A stretch of 64,000 nt of DNA from Aporrectodea caliginosa (lineage: Eukaryota; Annelida; Clitellata; Crassiclitellata; Lumbricidae), in assembly GCA_020284085.1 (NCBI GenBank), contig JACEVL010000159.1, positions 1,962,231 through 2,026,230 of the forward strand. The letters run 5' to 3'. The number at the start of each line of letters is the position of its first letter. Position 1 is the stretch's first letter. The translations under genes were made by a program, and so were the position numbers. Below are positions 32,201 through 44,200 of the stretch, one piece after another. A model generated the notes under the pieces. It did no database searches and was not told where the DNA came from. It saw nothing but the letters and a program-made list of their open reading frames with translations.

Positions 32201-35200
32201 ATTATTCAAAGCCTAGGCACATGAAAGTAAGTACATCATATTCGGCAATGTTTGGTATACACTATTGGGCAACTTTTGTGCTCTATTTGTAAAGGTGCTG
32301 TTAGCGCCAGAAGTGCTAAATGTTTTGTGCATTTTTAGGTGTACATGTAGTTGCTTTATCACATATGTTTTGCAGTCAAGGCAAGCGAGGTGAAAGCCGT
32401 TTCTACTGCATCAAACCCTGCTCTTTGCACCAATGATTGCTTTGCTGCATATCATACTTGGAAATATCATCTGGGTGAAATAGTTACCCAGTCAGCAGCA
32501 GTTGCTCTGAACATTCAGTTCCAAGTACCCATACCTCTCTAGCTTACTAGGTATTCAGTGTCTTTTGAAAATAAATGAGCAAGAACAATGCTCACATAAA
32601 CATGATAGTTTTATTCATTATTATTACGAATTAGTCATTGCAACAGTGAATGTTGCACAGCAACTACGATTACAACAATAAAAAAACCTATTACATCTGC
32701 ATGTTAGCTGTCGGCACACGAGGCTTTGCTAACCCTATGGCCGCTCGGCAGCTAAATGGTTAAAGGGTTAACTAAGATTTTTATATCCATATTGCAAAAA
32801 TAACAATCCATGTTCATCTAATAAATTCTATGTTACTGTTTACTGAGACATGTACAATTCTTTGTACAGCAGAACTGAGTCTTTGACAGCAGTGCAGTGT
32901 ACTATGACAACCACTGTGTCCAAGGTTCAAATCCCAGTATAGTCAAATTGACAACTCAGTGTCAACCATGTAGCCGTAAGTTCAGGTTTATTGCTTACTA
33001 GTTACTGCTGTCATGTTTCAGGTTTTGCTGGGATATAGTTTGACTCTGTGACTATGCCTTTGAGGACTAATTTTGATAGAGGTATGTAATAAATGGGGGA
33101 TTACTTTATATGGTACAGCCACTGGTGTAGGTTGTCTGAATAACAATACTGTTTTGAATCAATTAATGTTTTATTATGATGTGTGTTTTGCACTATGATA
33201 CATGATCTAGGCAACACGTGATGCTGTTTTGAACCGGTCTTCTGAATTAACGGATGCTCGGTTGCACACGTTTCACAAGACAACAGCTGTCTATGACCTG
33301 CTTACAATCGCCCTCGTCCGGAGGGCGCAGTTTGCCATGCTATCAGAGGTACAGGTCAACTTTGAAGGTTTTTAGAAGTGGTTATCGTGATGCGTACCGT
33401 ATGCAAAGTAATATTACTCGTTACTATGATGTATATGTTAAGAAATAGAAAACGTTACTATGATAGTTTCTATATTAGGATAAATGACTTTGATATAAGT
33501 TGAAATTTTCAATACAGTTAACATCATAAAAGTTGCTGGTTAGAAATTATTGTCATATAATTTAAAAGACAATTGGTGTATTATGTTTCTCAATTTACAA
33601 CATCATAATATTTTTGCAAATTACATTAATGTGAAAGCTTATCATGTGCGCTTTCAATGCACATACATGAAGATGCGGTACATACACATCTATAGGTAAG
33701 GGAACAGCTGTAATAAAAGTTAGGAAATATTTGCTGTGGTACAAATTAATAAACAGTGTTATGTAAGGTAAAAATTAGAATAATAAAATTTATGATGTTG
33801 TTGCATTGATGATGTGCAGAAGATGCAACTGCAATTTATGTGATTGTTGTGAAGTGATTGTTGTTTTTTGTTTTGTTTCTGTAGACGTTTGAGAGAGCAA
33901 TGAAATTTTCATTCGATGAATTTCACATCTGGTATCAGCTGGCACTCTCACTCATCTGTTCAGAAAAGGTTGGTAGGAACGTCTCTACTAATCAACTCCT
34001 TTATTTATGCCACAGTGGAATAAATAATGATAACTTCCACAAAGCAATGTTTAAACGAATGCTTATGTGTTGTGTGCTTCCATAAAAGAACAGTAGCAAT
34101 CTGAAAATGAGCAGTAACAATGAAAAAATATGACAATGGACATTGACAGTGAGAAAAATTATGGTACAATCTGAAAAATGGACAGTGGAACCAACGGCCT
34201 TTTTGAATTGAATGGTCAGCCATATGTCATCAGGGTGTCCTGAATGCTGTGAGTTAAACCCTGGATATCCAAGTGAAAGATTAAAAGTGCTTGTGACAGA
34301 TTGTTTATTCAATACTAGAGTTGTGATTCTGAACCATTAATAGTCCTAAATATCGCTTATCTGTCATATTGTAATAGCCATAAGGGTGGAGAAATAGAAA
34401 GCAGGGAGAGAAACAGAAAACACTTTAGGAGGTGATAAATTCTAGTCTGTAGGGACATAGTACAGAGGTCATTAGATCTTTTCCAAAAGTGCACACAAAA
34501 CAACAAAAGCCAAACAATTTTACTGATGGGTTGCACTGCATGCAATATAAAATTAATATTTATTGCTGTCAACGATGTTGCAGCAAAAGTTTTAAGCTCG
34601 TTGGAACAACTGCTCAGCTAGAGATGACAGGTGAAATGCTTCAAGCTTATATAAGACCTACCCTTTGCTTCTAAGTAGCTGTAACTCATTTACTTATATA
34701 TTACAAGAGATAATGATGCCTGACATATCATGATATCATGACAGAATGGAATTTTAAACAACAGACATGGTAGTACAAGACTGTTATATTACTCCGTGAT
34801 CACTACACCACTGTACACACGATTGTTTGTATACATGTTTATTAATAATATATTATTGTGTGTTTTCGTAGTACACAAGAGCTTTCCTCGTTTTAAAAGA
34901 ATGCATGAAATTGAATCCAAATGATCCAGTTATCTACTTGTTGGCTGCTAAACTCTGCTATGAGTACCTTAATTTGGTGAGTTATGAAACATGTTCCTAC
35001 CTTACTTTCTGCCTTCTTGAATTCATGATTGACAAGACTGAATGCCTACTCACTGAGTACTCAGTTGACAAGATAGTATGTCCATTAGCAGGCCATTAGG
35101 GTAATAAGTGGTCTGCAAGTTAATGTACCATCTTATCAACTGAAACAATAATGAAGCAATCATCATGAAGCCTATATGCTTGTGTGTCATGGCCACTGAT

Positions 35201-38200
35201 TCTATTGACATTTGACCACTCTCTTGTAATGCTGAATACCTGGTATATGGGTTTGAACCATTCTGGGTTTATAACTGGTTCAGGATCTTGACCTGTTCCT
35301 CAAAATTCAGTTGCCTTGTTCCACTGATTGATGCTTTTGTAATTAATTAGTTGTATATATTAATGTATGTATCTGTGCACCTAGACACTAATATAACAAC
35401 TTTTAGTACACCACAAAAGTGCTGCCTACACTGTGCTAGATAAATGTGAGACAAAGTAGCTTACAGATCACATGATACTTAGTACTTGATGTCTTCAACT
35501 GAGTTATTTGCTGCTGCTATTTGTAATACTCTATTTCTGTCTCTGATCCAGGTGAGTGAAGGCGTAAAATATTCACAGAAAGTAGTCGACATGCCTGGTT
35601 CTAATCCACTTTTCGCTCGCGGTTACCTTTTCCTTGGAATCGGATACAGTCTTCGTTCAGACGAGGTGCGTCTGCAGACGGAAAGACAGAGCAACCAGAA
35701 GAAAGCCATTGACGCACTCAGTAGGTCAGTTCACTGAAATGTATTAATTTAACCAGGTTTTTTTCATCAGTCTACCTGTAATTCATTCACTCTGTTATAG
35801 TAAAATTCATCAAAATTTATGTATTCGAAAATCCATATAAGATTTCATGAACAGAATAAAATTCTGTAAAACACTGCTAAATGTAACCACTAGTAAGACA
35901 AACATGTCGCAATAATTGAAGAGCAGAAAGTGACCAATTTAGTTGGAAAATGAGTTTTTGCTTATTCTAATTGGAAAATGTTATTCTAATTGGCAAATGA
36001 GCTTTTGCTTATTCTAAAGTCAACAGTAGTGATGGCATCAGTGGACATGTTGTTAGTCGCCATTGATGTTTTTAAGTTACAAAACCTTCGTGTTGTCAGA
36101 AGCATTTGTTTTCAGAGCCGTTAAAGCATCTGCTGAATTACTGATGAGTAAAAGGGATGTGGTGGTGTAGTGGTTTGTTCTGTGCCTTGTAACCAGAAGG
36201 TTGTGGTTTCAAATCTACCTTAAGCCACTGTAGCGGCCTTAAACAAGTTGCTCACCCACAATTGTCTGTGAAGGTAGACAACGTGAAATCACCTCACTGA
36301 GCTCATCCCCCAGGTGACATAAAACCAATGGGCCTGCCTTTGGGTAGAGAACTCATCATCATGAAAAGAGATTTGACTAAAGAGAAGTGGGTGACAATCA
36401 AATATTTTGAAGAGGACCTGACTATTTGAATTTTAAATGGATGGACATAAATGTTTGCTACAATCATCAACCAAAGTTTCATTCTAAACTTTATGAAACC
36501 CTTTCTTGGAAAACCTATTTAGGGAATTTTGTGCATGTATAATGTTCTTTTACTTAAAAGGTATAAATAAACTATAAATTAAATATAGCTAATCAGATGC
36601 AAAAGAAGGTTGTTTTAGTTATTTGGTTGCTATTGACTGTATTATCCGTGGTAGCATTAAAATGCTGTGTGTGAATAAAAATAACATGTATAATAGTTGA
36701 CAGTAAAGTGTTACAGTTTTAGGAGGTGATAACAATAGACACTGTGTTTCTTTTGTAGGGCTGTTTCCCTCGATACTAATGACTACTTGGCATATTTTCA
36801 TCTTGCCCTCCAGATGGCACTGCTTCGCCAGGTAGGTCAAAGATCACTGCTAAGGTAATTTCTTAAAAGGTCAAACTGGTGCTGGATAAAATGACCTTAT
36901 TTAATTATCCCTCATTTACTTAGCCTTGGTATATGAGGGTGAATATCCAGTGCTCTCTTTGCTGTCGTATCACCCTACCAACAGTGGACAGTGAATGTTC
37001 TCATTTCATATCTGCCCTCTGCTAGGGCATGCTAATGGAACATAAATCTTGAAGTATCTTTCTGTCCTGGTGAGGATTTTAACCCCCAACCTCTGAATTG
37101 ACAGTCCAACATGCTAATCAATTAATTACTGTGCAGTCCCAATTGATTAAATCATGTTTTAAAGATGCCATGCATAAGGACATCTTTTTCCATGTGATTG
37201 GTACAGATCTCGGAGGCACTGACGTATGTGAGGAAAGCATTGCACCTTCGAAGAGACCACCTGCAGTCCCTCCATCTACTAGCATTGCTTCTGTCTGCTC
37301 AGAAACAGCATGAGGAAGCATATCGACTCGTAGAAGCTGCACTTGCTGAACATCCAGACAGCTTCAGGTACAGTTGCTGATTCTACTTACCATTAAATTA
37401 TTATTATTATTAATTGAATTTGTAATTCATGCACGGTCATACCGAAATGTGAATCTGAGGTGCGGATAGTCAGCCGCCAGGAGAAGATGCAGTTGATATC
37501 GAAGTGCTTGTAAGCCAAGGAGAAATAGTGAGTTTTGAGCCACTTTTTGAAGGAAGGAAGTGCATTTGAGCTATGAAGAGAGAGTGACAGTCGATTCCAT
37601 TCCTATCATCTATGTGCATTGCATCATTTATGTATGGAAACTAATTTCAACTGCTTCGAGCTGATTTGAACATAGTTCAGTAACCGTTTAGCTGTAGTCT
37701 ACAATGTATAGGGTGACTCGATAGGTCGAGAACGATTTTGAATGCAGACAAATATATGTTATACACAATATAATATGGAAAGTTGTATACTGGAGGATAG
37801 GTTGTTCAAATGAGAATGTTATGCAAATAAATTAGATCACTAGCTCACTTATTAAAATTTTAGCGCCAATATCCGTGACGTCATCAAATTCGTCCCAAGC
37901 AAACGTAAACAAGCAGCATTATCATTGACTAGTGTATACGCCGATTAGGCAATGGCGGCCTTAAATGAATCGCAAATGAGAGCTCAAGCTATTACATTAT
38001 TGGAAGAAAAATAGAGTTACAGTGTTATAGGAAAGAAATTGGGTCGTTCTAAATCGTGGATTAGCAAGTGGGCCAAACGCTACAAGCAGAGTCCAAACGA
38101 GACGCTGCGGAATCGATATCACGGTGGTCGAAAGTCCGTGCTGACTGCTGCCGCTCAAAAACTGATCAAACAGTCTAAATATAGGCGAGGACAGAGTTTG

Positions 38201-41200
38201 CGAAAATTAGAACGTCGGTTAAAAGACAAACGCCTTGCTGGAAGCAAAGAGACAATCAGGCGTTATATGCGGACGACGCTGAAATGGAAGAGTTTCAAGA
38301 GACAGAAAGTCCCAAAGTTAACTGATGCTTACAAAGTTCGCCGAGTAAGCTTCGCAAAGAAGTTTAAGGATATTGATTGGTCGCGTGTTATGTTCAGTGA
38401 TGAATCGCCCTTCAAACTCTACCACGTACCTAACAGTAAGAACAACGTTGTGTGGGGATCACAAGAAAGTTCTGTTCCGTGCGCTCCACAGGCGAAGGTC
38501 GGTCCCTCAGTTCTGGTGTGGGGAGTCATGACATCTTTCTTGAATTAACAAAACTTCGTATAATTACAATTAAAACTTCAGTCACTTCGAGTTATTACAT
38601 TAATGAGATACTGGAGAAAGAGGTTCCAGCGAACTGGTCTGCGCTCAGTTAACAGCCACAAAAATGTTTCTTAATAACGGCGAAGGATTATTTCAACAAG
38701 ACGGTTCACGTGCACACACATCAAAAGCCTCAGTCGAATGGTTGAACAAAAATATCAATGGATACATCTCACCGGGGGACTGGCAGCCTAATTCGCCGGA
38801 TTTGTCACCAATAGAAAATGTTTGGAGTATTATGGCGGCAACTGTTTATGCTGATCCCGAACCCCAGACATTGAACACCTTAAAACGTCGGCTTCGTAAG
38901 GCCTGGACATCGATACCTATGACAACTCTGAAAAATCTAATCGGCTCGATGCCTAATCGACTTGAGGCTGTAATAAAGAGTAAAGGAAACATTATTAAAT
39001 ACTAAATGATAATTTGTATTAATTAATTAATTATGTGTGGATTAACAATGATGGTCGTACAATATTGGCGATAAAATTTTAATAAGTGAGCTAGTGATCT
39101 AATTTTTTTTTGCGTAACATTCACTTTTGAACAACCTATCCTCCAGTATACAACTTTCCATATTATATTGTGTATAACATATATTTGTCTGCATTCAAAA
39201 TCGTTCTCGACCTATCGAGTCACCCTATAGTTTCAGGCACAAACGCTGATTCTAATTGCTTCTAAACTGTTGTCATTTACTGAGTACTCTGTGGGGTTGT
39301 TTGAAATTATTTACAAGATAAAATAAAATGGTAAGGGCATTAATAAGTTTATTTTGTTGTTCATTGAGACTTTTATGTTGATATTTTGTGGTTTAAAATT
39401 AAGATTTAAAATTTATACAGCACCACTCAAAGAGCAGAACTATTCAAAGGTGCTTTGTGTGCTAGCCTACATGTTACCTCATGTATGATGTAATTGGGTA
39501 ATTGATGTGCTAGCCTTAGGACAGGTTGTCCTGTTTTCAGTTGCAACCTGTGAAGATTTACGAATCCTGAGACCTTAAATTAAAGGACATTGGTTGATAG
39601 GCATTATTTCTGCTGTTGAAAGATAAGCAAATGACCTTTAACACTTGAACTACAAGCATGTACTGAAATAGACTGGGAAACCAATGCAGATTTTAAGTGG
39701 TTTATGGTTTAGGCAAATATCTCACATTACCTTATCTTCTGATATCACTTAATATGTTGTACCTTCCTTTGCTTTAATAAGTCTTATCTTGCCGAGGCAG
39801 ATGATGCTGGGGTGGATGGCCGACGGATACAGCAAATTAAAGGAAAAGGCACAGCACAGAGAAGAGTGGCGTCATTGGAAGTTGAAACCTGCCGAAGGGC
39901 AGAGAACTTAAAGAAGAAAGAAAAAAAAGAAATCTTGCCTTATCTTTAATTTTACAGCCTTCTGTTTACAAAGTGCAAGTTGGAGAGTGAGGTGCAGACG
40001 GTTGAGACTGCTCTGCAAACGTGTCGTCAAATGCTGCAGCTCTGGAAGAATTTATATGAAGCTACCATTGACAGGTATGTTTGACTGTTGGACCGGACCA
40101 TTGACTGATACAGCAACTCTGAAGAGCCTATCATCAGCACTTATTGAGGTTAAGTTCATTAGGAAAGTCAAGACGTTTGTTGACCTGGTGCCAGAGGTTG
40201 TAACTGCTGTGCTTGTTACTAATGAAGTCATTAGGCTAGGTAATGTTCAGTATGAAATTTAATTCAAACATAATTCATCTATCTTCCAAGTAACTTATAC
40301 AAGCATGTATATTCCTAGAATGTTATATAAAACATGTACTAATTAACCCATCCTTAAGTAGCCATACTGTAAACTGTTATTGTTAACCTACAGCGTTCTG
40401 CCTGTTGTTTTCTGAAATAAACGAATATACATACAATAGTCCAGACACATCATGATGAATACCAGTAAGTGAATGGCAGATTTCACCATATGACAGCATC
40501 TGCCATCCTTGGATTGTTATTATACAACTGCTTTTGATATTGTCCTCCTTCCAAAGTTCAAAGCCATTGGACAGAGCTTCAATGGCACCAAAGAATTGTG
40601 AGTGAAGCACTTGTTGCAAGGTCCATACACCATAACCACCTTGAGGCAGACTCGAACTCTCACTCTTCACATTACAAGCCAAGCACTCTCATTTGACTAC
40701 CGGGTACCGTGTTACATAAGTGGACAGGAGTATAGACGTGGAATGGTATTGTCCTCAGACCATGACCTAAAATCGATGGAGGCTCCATGACGACTGTAGC
40801 AATCATCTCTTGTGATGATCAAGTCACGAAAGCTATGGATAGGGCTATGTGTGGACACTTCTTTGTTTGCTTTTGTCTTTTGCTTCTGTACATACTTCCA
40901 TCTATGCTTATGTCTGTGATGTCAGATGACACTGCTTTCTTTTTCTTGGCAGTGAGGAGAAAGGAACCGGACTGCTGGAAAGAATAACAACCGACCATCG
41001 TAGTCTGCTGCAACTGCAGTTATATGAAGTCAGTGATCGCGATTCAGGTACAGTTATGATCAGGATTATTACCAATGTATTCATATCTTATGAAGGTCAT
41101 ATTTGCACAACTTCATGTGATAGGTCTGAGCATTTGCAGCAAGAATTATTATTGGATCACTGTTGCACAGGGCTGAAGAGAAGGAAATGAGCTGCAGCAT

Positions 41201-44200
41201 AGGTGTAATAAAGGGATACATGTTAGAACAACTTTAGTATATTGTAAGTTGAAGTCCCAAGGCTGCATCTGGCTAAAATACTTCCTCATTTAAGATTAGA
41301 GATAAATATTATATAGTTTGTTAATGAGCTCTGTTGACTCTCTGCTATCATTCAAGATCATACTGAAAGCCCATCTCATCCAAATTGCTTAACACTTTTA
41401 CGGCAAGCTTGTGCTAAAAGTGACTGGGAAACCAATGCAGCTTGTCATTAAAGCGTTAATCACCACCGTAGCCTGCATTCTGATTTCTCTGACCCTCATA
41501 GTTTGATGTGGTCTATCCCATGGATTGATGACATGGAATGTGATGTTAACATGGAATGTGATGTCAACATGGAATGTGATGTCAACATGGAATGTGATGT
41601 CTCTTTGACAACCATCAATCGACACCTTGCGTGTTGCTACGATTTTATTGCTAGAGAAGTCTCCAAATCAGGGTCGGGTTAATAAGATGCAAAAAGGCTA
41701 CCTACCTGGTACAGGTTAGAACAGTGATTAAAATTGAGACGTGTTCCTATAAAAGTAAAGGGTTTGCTTCTATGGCTGTAATTTATATGTGGAATATATA
41801 CATTGTTCCATTGTTCATGCCTTTGAGGTTTGTCACTATTACTGTTATTGTAATTATTTTTGGTGTACTGATGCTGGATGATTATGTGATCTTGCTGAAA
41901 ATAATTTATCCTCTTTACATATTGATGCAAATGTCTTGCTAAACTCAAGATAGCGGACAGATTAAAGAGGGTAAGACAAGAGACTTTCCTAGTTGGGTTA
42001 TTTGGTTCATTATAAAGATTATGAAAAAATTACGAAGAAGTAGAGACATTCTATTGTGTACTCATGTCATAATAATAACAGTAGTAATAAATACCTACCT
42101 TGCTTCATCATACATGTAGTAACTGCATGAAAACACTGGTAGTTTCATTTTAAAATTTTAAAATTTTATTTGTTATCCCACTTTGTAATGCTAAGCTAGT
42201 TGCAGCTTGCATAGAAATAGTTGGAAATGATAATCATGATTGTAATGCTGATTCATTGAACATCCTTGTAATTTTGAGCTTGTGGGTTCAAGCGTGTGTA
42301 AATAGGCAAACGTTTTGTGAGTATGTTATTGTGTAGGGACCGTGGATATATGGTACTACTGTAGATGTACGGTAATAATTATGTTTTGTTCTGTTGCTTT
42401 TCCAGCGAAGTGTAAGATAAACTAGTAAGCATGTTGATTGGAATGATGTGAATGGCTTTGCATTTCTCTTCTGATTCTTCATCTTTTCTTTTTGAATAAG
42501 CAGATGCTCTCCATTTCAGATGTATGAATCTACTTTAGCAAGTTTTGCTGGATACTTTTGCTGCTTTGTATTTTCATTACCTAATGTACGATGCAGTTTT
42601 TTTTTATTAGATTAAGTTAATGTGATACACTATGGTATGTGAGTTTTCTGGCTTAACAAGTGATATACAATGATAATGAGCTTTTATATGTGTTGCTCAA
42701 CAGACTTGTGCAGACTTGTTAAAAGTACTCTAGCCTTACAAGTGACACTGCTTACAAAATGTACTCTAGTACCATTCAAATTTTAGTAATTCTATATCTC
42801 TAAGCATGTTAATTAACCAAATTACTGTAATTTATTTGTCTTTCTGTACGGGTTTAACAGATACGCTGTGTTTTTAGAAACCTATTTGTCCTGGATGAGT
42901 TTTCTCTCTCGTTTTATAAAGCCGTGCCCTATAATAGTAATTGTCCTATTGTAATAACAATGATTATTTCAATGAAACTGTTCAGCGACCATCACTTCAC
43001 TTTTGCTTTCTAGTGGCTATTGATCGATCAACATTTTATGTTGCAATAAAAAGTAGATTTCGTTATTCATGAAGGAGGTGGAAGTTATTTAAGTTCTATT
43101 GTTTCTAAGTACCCATTCCCTACTTTTATTGCAACCAGATGCCTTACCAGTAGAGTAAAGTTAGATAAATAGAAGCAAAGAAAATCCATAGGTGACAGGG
43201 AACCTTGTTTCATAATAATGAATTTACCCCCATCAAAGTTTGTATGCTGCATTGTGGAAGTTCAGAACGGAGAAACTGGTTGTAAGGTTAGTACTTTACT
43301 GGTAACTGGGCAATTCGGAGCCAGACAATAATTATTCAATGGACAATTTCGAATTGTCCGGCTCTGAAATGCCGTAGTAATACTGTTGACTTTGAGCAGT
43401 GGTTTGATTTGGATGTTAAAATAATGACATTGTTAATGTTAAGAAACTTATTGATAATAATGTCGCTAATAATCTTAGTCATCTTACCTAGCAGTAATGC
43501 TAGTGATAATAAAGATAAACTATGAGCTGAAGTGATAACTGAGTCTAAAGTGATAACTGAGTCTACTGCAAATGATTTGCTGTAGGGTCGATCCGGGCAG
43601 AGTCTGTGGCTGCTTCTCGACTGGAACAGACCTTGTCTGAAGTGGCCTCCTCCATTGGCAGCAGCACTCAACCAAAACCAGGACCACAACACTCGTGGAT
43701 GCTTCAGACTCAAATCTGGCTTCTTCTTGGTTCGTCTGCCTGTCTTTCTCGTTGTCTAAGTTTGTCTTTTGCTAGTTTGATTCTCTCTGCCTGACAGTAC
43801 AGCTTTGATCTTTACTCTTGTTGTTTAGTCCTATTACACACACACACAAACTGGCACACCTGCAAACACACATTTTGCATACTCTTTCTATCTTGCACAT
43901 TCCCTCCAGGCATTTTTATGGGTACTTCTATTTGATGAATTAAATTTTATAATGATATTGCATGACTGTAAAAATCTTTTGCAGCAGTAGCACATTTAAT
44001 AAAAATAGCTAGTGTAGTTTGTTTCTTGTGTATCATCTGTTACACTTAATATTTGAACAGTGTTTTATCTGCCCGTATTGATTAAAGAAACAAAAATACA
44101 ATATATTACAATTAAATATACATCTATTTTAAGTTGTTCATTTCTGTTTTTCCAGCCAGATAGACACTTTATTTTAGTCTGGATTTCCTTAATACTCACA

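Noticed and set aside
37118..37342. Minus-strand ORF over TTC7 exon 13
   Set aside because: Shadow of the real plus-strand exon.
41398..41625. Protein with HVDITF repeats on the minus strand
   Set aside because: Translation of an 18-bp minisatellite inside a TTC7 intron.
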